Positions 8,233-17,501 of a DNA stretch of 64,000 nt are shown here, in pieces. The translations under genes and the position numbers were made by a program. Position 1 is the first letter of the stretch, and every line of letters starts with the position of its first letter. The notes beneath the pieces were generated by a model, which saw only the letters and a list, made by a program, of their open reading frames with translations, did no database searches and was not told the DNA's origin. The DNA comes from UBA8828 sp964510855. GTDB taxonomy: Bacteria; Verrucomicrobiota; Verrucomicrobiia; Opitutales; UBA953. The stretch is from NCBI GenBank assembly GCA_964510855.1, contig CAZEDB010000001.1:62001-126000 (forward strand). Direction: 5' to 3'.

Positions 8233-8344
8233 GGGATTAGAGATTAGGGATAAGAGATTAGAGATAAGGGATATGAGATTAGGGATATGGGATATGGGAT
8301 AAGGGATTAGAGATTAGGGATTGGGGAGACGAGAGCAGAGATTG
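8233..8344 (+). repeat. Degenerate GRGATWW heptamer tandem array
   Basis: From 8233 the sequence reads in strict 7-base phase as GGGATTA, GAGATTA, GGGATAA, GAGATTA, GAGATAA, GGGATAT, GAGATTA, GGGATAT, GGGATAT, GGGATAA, GGGATTA, GAGATTA, GGGATTG, then decays over about three more units. There is almost no C on this strand. It lies just upstream of the ROK kinase start, on that gene's antisense strand. A 7-base period breaks any reading frame, so it is non-coding. It could form G-rich structures or pair with the inverted copy at 8411-8430. Confidence 0.85.
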
Positions 8345-8394
8345 GGATTAGGGAGTCGGCGAGGCTTCCCTGTGTGATGCCCTACGCCCGATAT

Positions 8395-8430
8395 CCGCTA
8401 ACTTTAGCGGCGATCCCTTATCTCTTATCC
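8395..8430. repeat. Hairpin and inverted copy of the heptamer repeat
   Basis: Bases 8395-8410 form a perfect short hairpin (CCGCTAA-CT-TTAGCGG). They are followed at 8411-8430 by a stretch whose reverse complement is heptamer units of the same kind as the array 70-180 bp to the left (TTATCTC/TTATCCC type). The pair can fold into a long imperfect stem-loop. It lies just beyond the cupin stop, so it could also end that transcript. Confidence 0.6.
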
Positions 8431-8443
8431 AAGATCTCAAAAC

Positions 8444-8848
8444 TTAGACGTCGCGCGCGGGGCGGGCGTAGTCGTCTTGCAGACGAACAACGTCAGTCAG
8501 GTCAGGCGTCGAGACCTCGAGCAACACACTGTCGACCACCGCTTCAAAGCGATGGATGGTGCGCACGGGAATATGGATGACCTGACCAGGCTTCCAGTCG
8601 TGGACGTGCTCCTTGCCAACTGGGGCAGTGTCGTGGGTCTCACCCGCGGCGAGCGGACGGAAGGTAAGCTTCACGTGGCCACTAAGCAGATAAAGGGTCT
8701 CGGTTTTGCGCTCGTGGTACTGGAGACTGAGGCGCTTCCCGGCCTTCACTTCGAGGATTTTGCCCGCGTAGGCCTTCTGGTCGGCGTACCAGAGCTCGCG
8801 GCCCCAGGGCTTTTCTACAATTTTAGGCTGTGTGCAAGGAGTAGTCAT
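8444..8848 (-). CDS. Cupin, mannose-6-phosphate isomerase type II-like
   Basis: This 134-residue single-domain cupin begins VEKPWGRELWYA, the entry motif of phosphomannose isomerase type II and related sugar-phosphate cupins, followed by SLQYHERKTETLYLLSGHVKL with His and Glu metal ligands and the second cupin motif IHIPVRTIHRFEA. Stand-alone versions are found near sugar-nucleotide genes and may isomerise or bind a sugar phosphate; the substrate is not proven. It is 40 bp after the SRAP gene on the same strand and is followed by the repeat region. Confidence 0.8.
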   Translation of the reverse strand: MTTPCTQPKIVEKPWGRELWYADQKAYAGKILEVKAGKRLSLQYHERKTETLYLLSGHVKLTFRPLAAGETHDTAPVGKEHVHDWKPGQVIHIPVRTIHRFEAVVDSVLLEVSTPDLTDVVRLQDDYARPARDV

Positions 8849-8888
8849 AGATGCGATTTAAGGGATGAACCTAGGGTAGTAAAGAGAC

Positions 8889-9596
8889 TCAACCTAAGAG
8901 GTCGCCAAGAAAATCACCTTGGCGCGAGGCAGAAGCAACAGATGCAAGTAACCTAGGATGGTCAGATAACACCCGGTTAACTTCTGCACCCACGCGCCGC
9001 ACCCCTAAAAGCCCATCTGGGGCGGGAGCGGTCAGTTGCTTAAGTTGGGCCGATGCCAAGGGGCGCTCTGCTAGCCATAGCGGCCAATGCTCAGAAGTTA
9101 AGACCACCGGCATGCGGTTATGGATAGGGGACATGTCGCGATTAGGAGTGGTCGTAATAAGACAGACACTCACCTCACGGACGCCGTTAGGATTTAAAAA
9201 AGGTGACCATAGCCCAGCTATAGCGAGGGGACCTGCCTGACTTCTTTCAAAATAGAAAGGGAGTGCGAGTTTTCCCTCTCGGCGCCATTCGTAAAAACCA
9301 TCGATAGGTATTAGGCAACGACGACTACGTGTCGCGTCTCGAAACGAGGGCAATTGTTCGAGTGTCTCTGACCGGGCATTGATTGGGCCCGCCGCTTGGG
9401 GTTTATCAGAAATATTTACTGAAGCCCTAAAGCCCCAACGTAAAGGCTCACAGCGTAGTGCACCATCAACCTGACGTACCGTTATCAGCGGCTGGGTCGG
9501 GGCTAAATTATAACGCGGTGGCGATAAAGGTACACTTAAGCCTAACTGCTGAGGTATTTCAGCAAAACGGTCGAACTGAGTTACCCGACCACACAC
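8889..9596 (-). CDS. SRAP (YedK/HMCES) family protein
   Basis: This 235-residue protein starts MCGRVTQF, placing a cysteine at position 2 after Met removal. That cysteine makes the thiazolidine crosslink to abasic sites in single-stranded DNA in YedK/HMCES. Other family motifs are RYNLAPTQ, NARSET, IDGFYEW and PIHNRMPVVL with the conserved histidine. It shields abasic sites during replication. The GTG start is right because it leaves Cys at residue 2. It follows slyX by 3 bp at the end of the putA-tdh-kbl run. Confidence 0.93.
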   Translation of the reverse strand: MCGRVTQFDRFAEIPQQLGLSVPLSPPRYNLAPTQPLITVRQVDGALRCEPLRWGFRASVNISDKPQAAGPINARSETLEQLPSFRDATRSRRCLIPIDGFYEWRREGKLALPFYFERSQAGPLAIAGLWSPFLNPNGVREVSVCLITTTPNRDMSPIHNRMPVVLTSEHWPLWLAERPLASAQLKQLTAPAPDGLLGVRRVGAEVNRVLSDHPRLLASVASASRQGDFLGDLLG

Positions 9597-9599
9597 GGC

Positions 9600-9797
9600 C
9601 TACCAATGAGGGGGACGTTCATCCGCAGGCGAGCCAGCTGCGTTATCACCTTCGCTTGAGGGTTTAGTTTCTAAGCGTTCAAGACGTTGACGGAGACGCT
9701 CTAACTCACGGGTTAAATCAAGCATCGCGCGGTCTTGTTGTTCAACATGGCGCTGAAGATGGGCAAGTTGCTCCTCGAGCTTTTGTGCGGAGTCCAT
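9600..9797 (-). CDS. slyX: SlyX family coiled-coil protein
   Basis: This 65-residue protein is almost entirely an N-terminal coiled coil (LEEQLAHLQRHVEQQDRAML, then ELERLRQRLERLE), followed by a short polar tail ending in RPPHW, the PPHY/PPHW end that marks the SlyX family. Its biochemical role is unknown in all species. It starts 1 bp after kbl and ends 3 bp before the SRAP gene, so it is translated within that operon. Confidence 0.8.
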   Translation of the reverse strand: MDSAQKLEEQLAHLQRHVEQQDRAMLDLTRELERLRQRLERLETKPSSEGDNAAGSPADERPPHW

Positions 9798-9798
9798 C

Positions 9799-10983
9799 TT
9801 AAGGCATCAACTCTCGCTTGGCTTGAGCAAACGCTGCGAGACCCTTATCGAGATCTTCCCGAGTTAACGCAGCGTTCATTTGGGTGCGGATGCGGGCCTT
9901 ATCCTTGGGCACCACGGGGTAGAAGAAGCCGACGGCGTAGACGCCGAGCTCGAGCAGGCGCGCAGCGAACTTCTGGGCGAGGACAGCGTCTCCAAGCATG
10001 ACCGGCACAATAGGATGCTCGCCGGGCTGGAGCGTGAAGCCGAGCTCGGTCAGGCCTTTGCGCCAATAGGCGGCGTTGTCCATCAGGCGGTCACGCAACG
10101 CCGTCGACTCTGAAAGCATGCGAATTACCTCAAGCGCCCCAGCAACAAGGGGGGGCGGGAGTGAATTAGAAAAAAGATAAGGACGGGAATGTTGGCGTAG
10201 AACTTCAATGAGTTCTTTTTTGCCCGAAGTATAACCCCCTGAAGCGCCACCCAGCGCCTTACCGAGAGTGCCGGTGATGATATCAACGCGACCCATGCAA
10301 TGCGCGTGCTCATGCGTGCCGCGACCCTGCTTACCGAGGAAGCCAACCGCATGGGAGTCGTCCATCATGACGATGGCGCGGTGCTTCTCGGCGAGGTCGC
10401 AGATCTGTTTCATCGGCGCGATAAAACCATCCATCGAGAAGACGCCATCGGTGGCAATCATGCGCAGGCGGGCGCCCTTGGCTTCAATCAACTTGGCCTC
10501 GAGGTCGGCGAGGTCATTAGTGGTATAGCGGAAACGCTGAGCCTTACAGAGACGGACGCCGTCAATGATTGAAGCGTGATTAAGCGCGTCAGAGATAATA
10601 GCGTCCTCGGGGCCGAGCACGGTCTCAAAGAGACCACCGTTGGCATCCCAGCAAGAGGAGTAGAGAATAGTGTCCTCCGTGCCAAGGAAGGCGCTGATAG
10701 CTACCTCGAGTTCACGGTGCAGGGACTGGGTGCCGCAGATAAAGCGGACCGAAGCCATACCGTAGCCCCATTGCTCAAGCGCCTTGGCCGCAGCAGCTTT
10801 GACCCGGGGGTCAGCGGCAAGACCGAGATAATTATTAGCGCAAAGGTTGATAACGGTACGTCCGTCCTTGAGCGTAACCCGTGCACCTTGGGCACCCGCA
10901 ATGAGGCGCTCTTGCTTGAAGAGCCCGGCATTGCGGATATCTGCAAGCTTAGCGTCGAGCAGGGGCTTAAGGTCGTCGTACAT
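9799..10983 (-). CDS. kbl: Glycine C-acetyltransferase (2-amino-3-ketobutyrate CoA ligase)
   Basis: This 394-residue PLP enzyme splits 2-amino-3-ketobutyrate with CoA into glycine and acetyl-CoA, the second step of threonine breakdown. It shows INLCANNYLGLA near the N-terminus, the cofactor region MDDSHAVGFLG and the PLP-lysine motif GTLGKALGGASGG of the alpha-oxoamine synthase family. The chosen ATG at 10983 gives the usual start MYDDLKPLL; a longer in-frame reading to 11049 would run into tdh and is unlikely. It begins 7 bp after tdh, its pathway partner, on the same strand. Confidence 0.95.
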   Translation of the reverse strand: MYDDLKPLLDAKLADIRNAGLFKQERLIAGAQGARVTLKDGRTVINLCANNYLGLAADPRVKAAAAKALEQWGYGMASVRFICGTQSLHRELEVAISAFLGTEDTILYSSCWDANGGLFETVLGPEDAIISDALNHASIIDGVRLCKAQRFRYTTNDLADLEAKLIEAKGARLRMIATDGVFSMDGFIAPMKQICDLAEKHRAIVMMDDSHAVGFLGKQGRGTHEHAHCMGRVDIITGTLGKALGGASGGYTSGKKELIEVLRQHSRPYLFSNSLPPPLVAGALEVIRMLSESTALRDRLMDNAAYWRKGLTELGFTLQPGEHPIVPVMLGDAVLAQKFAARLLELGVYAVGFFYPVVPKDKARIRTQMNAALTREDLDKGLAAFAQAKRELMP

Positions 10984-10990
10984 GGGTGAA

Positions 10991-12022
10991 TTAAATTTTG
11001 GACCAATCCAGAACCACTTTACCTGATTGTCCGGAGAGCATGGCGGCAAAACCTTGCTCGAAATCCTTGTAAGGTAAGCGGTGAGTAATGACTGGGGTGA
11101 TGTCCATCCCCGACTGCACCAGCGCGATCATCTTATACCAAGTCTCATACATCTCGCGACCGTAGATGCCCTTGAGATGGAGGCCTTTGAAAATAACTTT
11201 ATTCCAATCGATGGCGGCAGTGCCTGGAATAATGCCCAAGAGGGCGATGCGTCCTCCACAAGCCATATTGTCGAGGATGGTATCCAAGGCGCGGGCATTG
11301 CCCGACATCTCCATCGCAACATCAAAGCCCTCGGTCATGCCGAGTTCTTTTTGTACCTGACGGAGATCTTTTTTAGAAATATCGACTGCCGCTGTTGGGC
11401 CAAGTTTGCGCGCGAGTTCCAGACGCCAAGGATTAACGTCCGTAATAACAATTTTTCGGGCTCCTGCCGCCTTAGCAATGGCGATGGCCATGATACCGAT
11501 AGGGCCAGCACCGGTGATTAACACGTCCTCGCCCACGAGATCAAAGGAAAGCGCGGTGTGTACGGCATTACCCAAGGGATCAAAAACCGCAGCGACATCA
11601 TCGGAAATATCATCGGGTATCGAAACGACATTCTCGGCGGGGATCGCAAGCAGCTCAGCGAAGGCACCCGCACGATTAACGCCAACACCTTGAGTATTGG
11701 GACAGAGGTGGCGACGACCAGCGCGACAGTTACGGCAGGTACCACAAACAATATGGCCTTCACCTGAGACGCGCTGCCCAACCTTAAGGTGACGCACATC
11801 GGCTCCTATTTTTTCAATCACCCCGAGATACTCGTGGCCAACATTCATCCCAACGGGAATGGTCTTCGCTGCCCAATCATCCCATTTCCAAATATGGACA
11901 TCCGTGCCACAGATGGAGGTGCGCTTGATGCGGATGAGTACATCGCGGGGTCCGAAAGCTGGCTCAGGTATATCCATAAGCCAGAGACCTTCTTTAGCTT
12001 CCTTCTTAACAAGAGCTTTCAT
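10991..12022 (-). CDS. tdh: L-threonine 3-dehydrogenase
   Basis: This 343-residue zinc-dependent medium-chain dehydrogenase oxidises L-threonine to 2-amino-3-ketobutyrate using NAD. It has the catalytic zinc ligands ICGTD (Cys38) and GHEYLG, the structural zinc cluster CGTCRNCRAGRRHLC with four cysteines, and the nucleotide-binding ITGAGPIGIMA. Length and start match E. coli Tdh closely. It sits between putA (18 bp upstream) and kbl (7 bp downstream), so proline and threonine breakdown genes probably share a transcript. Confidence 0.96.
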   Translation of the reverse strand: MKALVKKEAKEGLWLMDIPEPAFGPRDVLIRIKRTSICGTDVHIWKWDDWAAKTIPVGMNVGHEYLGVIEKIGADVRHLKVGQRVSGEGHIVCGTCRNCRAGRRHLCPNTQGVGVNRAGAFAELLAIPAENVVSIPDDISDDVAAVFDPLGNAVHTALSFDLVGEDVLITGAGPIGIMAIAIAKAAGARKIVITDVNPWRLELARKLGPTAAVDISKKDLRQVQKELGMTEGFDVAMEMSGNARALDTILDNMACGGRIALLGIIPGTAAIDWNKVIFKGLHLKGIYGREMYETWYKMIALVQSGMDITPVITHRLPYKDFEQGFAAMLSGQSGKVVLDWSKI

Positions 12023-12040
12023 AGCGTTGCTTGATAAGGG

Positions 12041-15000
12041 TTAGGTAGACGGACGAATAAGTCCAGCGTCCTCCCAAATAGCGCGAACCCGGGGGTAGTG
12101 AGGGTCGGGCAGAAGATTGCCGTGGCGGTGGCGCGTTACACTCAAGGCTTGTTCGAGATAATAAGGGGCAAACTCAAGTGCAGGGCACCGAGTTACTGGG
12201 CCCTCAAAAAGGGTTGCCCCGCGAATACGTGCAGCCTCGCGGAGGGAAGCCCCAACTGAGCCCACCACGCGCACGCGTGAGCCCTCCGATAAGAACTCAG
12301 CGAACTCAAGGTCGTCTTGGACTTCACAAAAAGCCGCTACTTTTGCCGCAGCCTCAATTAAGTAAGGGTCATGAGCACGATCGATGCTAACCACCCAAAC
12401 GTGCTTCATAGCAAGAACCACCTTAAGCGCGCGGCGACATTCAGCATTGTCGGCCCCGGCGGCTAAACGCAGCACAATCCGGCGAGGGTTGTCGGCGTCG
12501 CCAGCAGGGACACGGCGGGTAACGTTTGACTCGGCCGCCAACGCCGAAACATCAATGGGCTTGATAAAGTGAGGAAGACTGAGGGCGAAGTGGGCTTTCT
12601 CAGGATCTTCACCGTGAACGTTGGCATGTGCGGCGCGAGCTTCAGGCGCATGGAGTGAAATAATATCAGCCGACGGATCATCCTCCCAACGACAAAGGGC
12701 GGGTACGTAATGAGTTCCTCCCGCTTTGGCACCTGGACCGTAGGCAGACCTTTTCCAGCCACCAAAGGGCTGGCGTTGCACGATGGCTCCAGTGATGGGG
12801 CGGTTAACATAAGCATTACCGACCTGAACTCGCTGAATCCAGTAGGCAATTTCTTCTGCGTCCAAGGAATGAAGGCCCCCGGTAAGACCGAGGTGGGATT
12901 GATTCGCAATCGTAAGTGCGTGCTCAAGATTGCGGGCTTTAACCACGCCCAAGACGGGTCCAAAGCATTCGGCACTGAAAAACCAGCTCTCGGTTGTGAC
13001 ACCCAAACGAATACCTGGAGACCAAAGATTGGGGTTGGTACCGTCTTGTGCTGGCTTCAGTAGCCAGGTTTCGCCCGCATCAAGCTGAGTTAACCCACGC
13101 TGCAAGATAGCCTCGGGCGTACGAATCAATGGAGGAATGCTGGTAGCGAGATCCCAAGCTGAACCGAGACGTAAGGATGCTGCTGCGTCGCGGAGTTGTC
13201 GGAGAAAATTCTTATCATCTCCCAACTCACCCACGAGAATAAGGAGGGAACAGGCGGAACATTTTTGTCCGGCATGTCCAAAGGCCGACTTTACCACATC
13301 CTTAATCGCCGCATCACGATCTGCCGCGGGCGTAACAATTAAAGCATTCTTGCCGCTGGTTTCAGCGAGGAGTCGAAGCTCGGGGCGCCAAGAAAGGAAA
13401 AGATCGGCGGTAGATGAGGCACCCGTAAGAATAACGGTAGCGACGCGTTTATCCTCAATGAGCTGTCGCCCTACTTCGTTATCGGGGGCAGGGACAAATT
13501 GTAGAAGTTCCTTAGGAATTCCTGCTTCCCACATAACCTCACAAACCAGTCGGCCGCAGTACACCGCTTCGGGCGCAGGCTTAAGAATAACCGCATTACC
13601 TGCGCGTAAGGCAGCAGCAACACCGCCCAGCGGGATGGCAAAGGGGAAGTTCCATGGTGGTGTAACCGTAACCACACCTAAGGGCTTAGGTAAGGCTCCT
13701 GACCACTTTGCCTTATCATCAAAGGCGCGCGCATAGTACTCGGCAAAATCAACCGCTTCGGAAAGCTCACCATCGGCCTCAGCAACGGTTTTGCCGCCAT
13801 CAAGTACCATAGCAGCGATGATTTCACCTCGGCGTCGTTCTAAAACCTGAGCGGCCTTAAGCAGCGTTGCCCTTAAAGTATCACTGGAGAGTTGGCCGAC
13901 CGCTTGGTGGGCACAGGCTAAAGCGGCAGCGACATCCTTAGCATCCGCTACCGCATAGGTGTAAGCAACAAGGCCGGGGCGCGAAGGGTCGCGACCTTCA
14001 CCGGTCAAAGGCTTGGTACTTTCTTGTCCACCCACCGAAAACGGAATCTTTAACTCACGTACACGTAACAACTCTAAGTGATAGGCAATCCACTGACGAT
14101 TGTGAGGTGCCGTCCAATCAGTATCGGCTGCATTATGAAAAGTCGCGGCTGGGGTGGCCGGGCTTAACTCGGTGCGGGTTTGTTGACGGCGCGGACCAAC
14201 CGCAACCGTGGCAGCAGCATCCATACCTTTTAGGAAGGCTTGCTTTTGTCGTTCCCAGGCGGGCGAGCCGATTTCTAAGGCAAAGAGATCTCGGAGAAAA
14301 TTACCCTCGGTGGTATTTTCATCGAGTCGTCTAATAAGGTAAGCTACCGCCGAACCAAAATCGTCACGCGGCACTACGGGAGCATAAAGCAAAAGGTCGC
14401 CCGCCTCAGCCCTAACAGCTGCCGCCTGATGCGGCGCCATACCCTCCAACATTTCAATACTGAGATTCGTTCCTAGCTTACGCTCGGTGCGTAAAACTAA
14501 GGCAAGGGCTAAATCGAAGAGATTGTGTGAGCCTACACCAAGTTTGACGGCAGTGATGTGCTGGGGTTGGGCTGCCCAGAGCAGCATGCGCCTGAAATTC
14601 GCATCGACATCTGCTTTATTAAGATAGGGTGCTTGTTCCCAGCCGTGTAACTCAGCCTCCACTCGCTCCATGGCTAAATTAGCTCCTTTCACTAAGCGCA
14701 CTTTGATGGGTGCCCCTCCTTTCTGCACGCGAGATAATGCCCAGGCGGTTAGCCGCTGTTGTACTAAAAAGGCGTCGGGTAAGTAGGCTTGTAAAACAAT
14801 TCCTGCCTCAAGTTTATGAAACTCGGGCTCACTTAAGGTCCTAATAAAAGCCTCGGTGGTCAGTTCGAGATCTCGATATTCTTCCATATCAAGATTGATA
14901 AAGGCCGCGGGGGACCGGCGTAGACAGGCGCGATAAAGTTCGCGTAAACGTTGTTGAATATCGGTGAGGGACTTTTCGAAGCCGAGCGAACTCACTTGCG

Positions 15001-15556
15001 AACAAATAGAGGAAACTTTTACTGAGATGTAATTAACTTTGGGGTCGGCAAGGAGTTGCAGGTTTGCCTCAAAGCGGGCTTGCGCTTCTTCTTCCCCTAA
15101 AATGGCTTCGCCTAAACGATTAAGATTAAGGCGGACGCCTTCTGCTTGGCGGCGCTGCAGGTGACGACCCAGGGCTGAGGGTTCGGCTGGGAGAATCACC
15201 GCTCCGGTTTCGCCACGTAGTCGGCGGACAACCTGGGGCATGACCAACCAAGGAAGGTAGCGGGAGGCTTCGGCTCCAACGGCAAAAAGTATTCTGTCTA
15301 GAGTTGAAAGATAGCGTGGGACACCGAGGTCGCGCACCACACTGCGGAGCTGTTGAGCGCCTGCGCGTGCCGAGGTAGGACGAAACACGCGGTCACAAAG
15401 GGCTAAGGTTGCAGCCTTACCCTTAGGGTCCTCCATCATCCGGGCCACCTGGGCTAGGGCTTTTGCATCCTTAGGTTGAAGACGACGATGGGCCGACTCC
15501 AAGAGTTTACCTGCGAGTTCAACCGCCTGGGTGGCGAGTGAGGAGTGGGCCGTCAT
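12041..15556 (-). CDS. putA: Bifunctional proline dehydrogenase / P5C dehydrogenase PutA
   Basis: This 1171-residue enzyme oxidises proline to glutamate in two steps. The N-terminal half is the FAD proline dehydrogenase barrel (VKVSSICSQV, LVKGANLAMERVEAE, YLIRRLDENTTEGNFLRDLF). The second half is an NAD aldehyde dehydrogenase (TPPWNFPFAIPLGG, LTGASSTADLF, with catalytic Cys in GHAGQKCSA and PFGGWKRSAYG). About 170 residues beyond the ALDH domain form a C-terminal extension of the kind seen in larger PutA proteins. The ribbon-helix-helix DNA-binding domain of E. coli PutA is absent, so it should not self-repress. It starts 47 bp after atpC and leads the putA-tdh-kbl run. Confidence 0.95.
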   Translation of the reverse strand: MTAHSSLATQAVELAGKLLESAHRRLQPKDAKALAQVARMMEDPKGKAATLALCDRVFRPTSARAGAQQLRSVVRDLGVPRYLSTLDRILFAVGAEASRYLPWLVMPQVVRRLRGETGAVILPAEPSALGRHLQRRQAEGVRLNLNRLGEAILGEEEAQARFEANLQLLADPKVNYISVKVSSICSQVSSLGFEKSLTDIQQRLRELYRACLRRSPAAFINLDMEEYRDLELTTEAFIRTLSEPEFHKLEAGIVLQAYLPDAFLVQQRLTAWALSRVQKGGAPIKVRLVKGANLAMERVEAELHGWEQAPYLNKADVDANFRRMLLWAAQPQHITAVKLGVGSHNLFDLALALVLRTERKLGTNLSIEMLEGMAPHQAAAVRAEAGDLLLYAPVVPRDDFGSAVAYLIRRLDENTTEGNFLRDLFALEIGSPAWERQKQAFLKGMDAAATVAVGPRRQQTRTELSPATPAATFHNAADTDWTAPHNRQWIAYHLELLRVRELKIPFSVGGQESTKPLTGEGRDPSRPGLVAYTYAVADAKDVAAALACAHQAVGQLSSDTLRATLLKAAQVLERRRGEIIAAMVLDGGKTVAEADGELSEAVDFAEYYARAFDDKAKWSGALPKPLGVVTVTPPWNFPFAIPLGGVAAALRAGNAVILKPAPEAVYCGRLVCEVMWEAGIPKELLQFVPAPDNEVGRQLIEDKRVATVILTGASSTADLFLSWRPELRLLAETSGKNALIVTPAADRDAAIKDVVKSAFGHAGQKCSACSLLILVGELGDDKNFLRQLRDAAASLRLGSAWDLATSIPPLIRTPEAILQRGLTQLDAGETWLLKPAQDGTNPNLWSPGIRLGVTTESWFFSAECFGPVLGVVKARNLEHALTIANQSHLGLTGGLHSLDAEEIAYWIQRVQVGNAYVNRPITGAIVQRQPFGGWKRSAYGPGAKAGGTHYVPALCRWEDDPSADIISLHAPEARAAHANVHGEDPEKAHFALSLPHFIKPIDVSALAAESNVTRRVPAGDADNPRRIVLRLAAGADNAECRRALKVVLAMKHVWVVSIDRAHDPYLIEAAAKVAAFCEVQDDLEFAEFLSEGSRVRVVGSVGASLREAARIRGATLFEGPVTRCPALEFAPYYLEQALSVTRHRHGNLLPDPHYPRVRAIWEDAGLIRPST

Positions 15557-15603
15557 CTTGTAGAGGATAGAGACAACGCTCAGGTTGCCAACCCCACTCG
15601 GCG

Positions 15604-16032
15604 TTAGTTGGCCGTATTCGTCGAACGACCCTTAGCCATACGCTGGATGGCGGCATATCGCAGGGCTTGTTCGAGACGAAGTAAACCCTCGGGATCAGGA
15701 TCTTTGGAGCCTTTAGCTTCAGCAATGGCATCACGTGCCCGACTTTCAGCTTTATCGAGGGCTTCGAGGTCAATTTTAGCGACATCAATGGCAGCCTCGG
15801 TGACGACGGAAACTTTATTGGCAACCACGCGCACAAATCCCTTATCAACGGCGAGTCGGGTAATTTGTCCGGCGCGCGTGATAGTAATTTCACCCGCAGA
15901 AATAATGGCGGTTAAGGGAATGTGGCCGGTTAAAATCCCTACCTCTCCTAGAGAAGTAGGCAGCGTCACCCCATCCGCTTCGCCTTCATAGGCACGGCGG
16001 TCAGGAGTAACAATTTCAACCTTAAGCGACAT
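15604..16032 (-). CDS. atpC: F1Fo ATP synthase epsilon subunit
   Basis: This 142-residue subunit of the F1 central stalk couples rotation and can inhibit ATP hydrolysis. The beta-sandwich domain is clear (VEIVTPDRRAYEGEADGVTLP, GEVGILTGHIPL, VDKGFVRVVANKVSVVTEAA) and is followed by the C-terminal helical hairpin. It lies 5 bp after atpD, last in the atp operon, and is followed 47 bp later by putA on the same strand. Confidence 0.95.
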   Translation of the reverse strand: MSLKVEIVTPDRRAYEGEADGVTLPTSLGEVGILTGHIPLTAIISAGEITITRAGQITRLAVDKGFVRVVANKVSVVTEAAIDVAKIDLEALDKAESRARDAIAEAKGSKDPDPEGLLRLEQALRYAAIQRMAKGRSTNTAN

Positions 16033-16037
16033 AGCTA

Positions 16038-17477
16038 TTAGGCCTTTGCTTTGGCGCTGGCCTTAGCGGCGGTCTCGAGCACCTCATCAATGCCACCCTT
16101 CATGTAAAAGTCGTTTTCATTTACATGGTCGAGCTCACCGGAAAGGATCATTTCAAAGCCGCGGATGGTGTCTTCGAGGGAAACATATTTACCAGGTGAG
16201 CCGGTAAAGATTTCCGCTACGTGGAAGGGTTGAGAGAGGAACTTCTGTACCTTACGAGCACGGAAGACGACCAACTTGTCTTCGGGCGAAAGTTCATCGA
16301 GACCCAAGATGGCGATGATGTCCTGCAAATCCTTATAACGCTGGAGCAGGCCTTGAACGCCGCGGGCCACCTTGAAGTGACGCTCACCCACGACTTCAGG
16401 GGCGAGGGCAGTTGAGGTCGAGGATAGAGGATCAACCGCAGGGTAAATACCTAACTCGGCAATACGACGCTCGAGCACGACGGTGGAGTCCAAGTGCGCG
16501 AAGGTGTTTGCAGGTGCAGGGTCGGTTAAGTCGTCGGCAGGGACGTATACCGCCTGGAAGGAGGTGATGGAACCCTTGGTTGTTGAGGTGATACGCTCCT
16601 GGAGGTTACCCATTTCAGAAGCGAGCGTGGGCTGGTAGCCTACGGCTGAAGGGGAGCGACCTAAGAGTGCGGATACCTCAGAGCCTGCTTGGGAGAAACG
16701 GAAAACGTTGTCGACGAAGAGGAGAACGTCGCGGTTTTGTTCGTCGCGGAAGAACTCGGCCATAGCGAGCGCCGAAAGTGCCACGCGCATACGAGCGCCA
16801 GGGGGCTCGTTCATTTGACCGTAGACGAGGGCGACCTTAGATTTTGAAAGATCTTTCTGATCGATAACACCCGCCTCTGACATTTCGTGATAAAGGTCAT
16901 TACCTTCACGAGAGCGCTCGCCCACACCAGCAAAGACGGAGAATCCGCCCTGCTTCATGGCGATGTTGTTAATCAGCTCCATGATAACCACGGTCTTACC
17001 GACGCCCGCACCACCGAAGGCGCCGACCTTACCGCCTTTAACGAAGGGGCAAATTAGATCGATAACCTTAATGCCGGTGGGAAGTAACTCAGCTGAAGTT
17101 TTTTGTTCAGTTAAGGGAGGGGGCAGGCGGTGAATAGGGTAACGCTTATCCGCTTTAACTTCACCGCGCTCATCAACAGGGTCGCCTGTTACATTGAAAA
17201 TGCGGCCCAGTACACCATTGCCAACCGGAACCGTGATGGGGGCACCGGTATCAAGTGCTGGCATGCCACGCACCAAACCTTCTGTGGTGGTCATGGCGAC
17301 CGTTCGCACGAGGCCTGAGCCAAGGTGTTGTTGAACCTCGAGCACGAGGCGGGTGGGCTTGCCCTCAATCGTGTAGTTAATGTGTACGGCGTTATAGATC
17401 TCAGGGACCTTATCGGCGGGGAATTGAACGTCGACGACGGCGCCGAGGACTTGGGTGATAGAACCAGTGGTGCTCAT
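16038..17477 (-). CDS. atpD: F1Fo ATP synthase beta subunit
   Basis: This 479-residue catalytic subunit binds and makes ATP in F1. It has the Walker A loop GGAGVGKTV, the catalytic-glutamate region GVGERSREGNDLY, Walker B LLFVDNVFRFSQAGSEVSALLG and the DELSEED-type segment near LGLDELSPEDKL. Length and start match the family. It lies 24 bp after atpG and 5 bp before atpC. Confidence 0.98.
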   Translation of the reverse strand: MSTTGSITQVLGAVVDVQFPADKVPEIYNAVHINYTIEGKPTRLVLEVQQHLGSGLVRTVAMTTTEGLVRGMPALDTGAPITVPVGNGVLGRIFNVTGDPVDERGEVKADKRYPIHRLPPPLTEQKTSAELLPTGIKVIDLICPFVKGGKVGAFGGAGVGKTVVIMELINNIAMKQGGFSVFAGVGERSREGNDLYHEMSEAGVIDQKDLSKSKVALVYGQMNEPPGARMRVALSALAMAEFFRDEQNRDVLLFVDNVFRFSQAGSEVSALLGRSPSAVGYQPTLASEMGNLQERITSTTKGSITSFQAVYVPADDLTDPAPANTFAHLDSTVVLERRIAELGIYPAVDPLSSTSTALAPEVVGERHFKVARGVQGLLQRYKDLQDIIAILGLDELSPEDKLVVFRARKVQKFLSQPFHVAEIFTGSPGKYVSLEDTIRGFEMILSGELDHVNENDFYMKGGIDEVLETAAKASAKAKA

Positions 17478-17501
17478 GGAAAAAGGATGGGTTAGGATAA
17501 A

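Noticed and set aside
10984..11049. Longer N-terminus for kbl overlapping tdh
   Set aside because: The extra 22 residues (rich in Cys, Trp, Pro) do not fit the family; ATG at 10983 gives the usual start and a normal gap.
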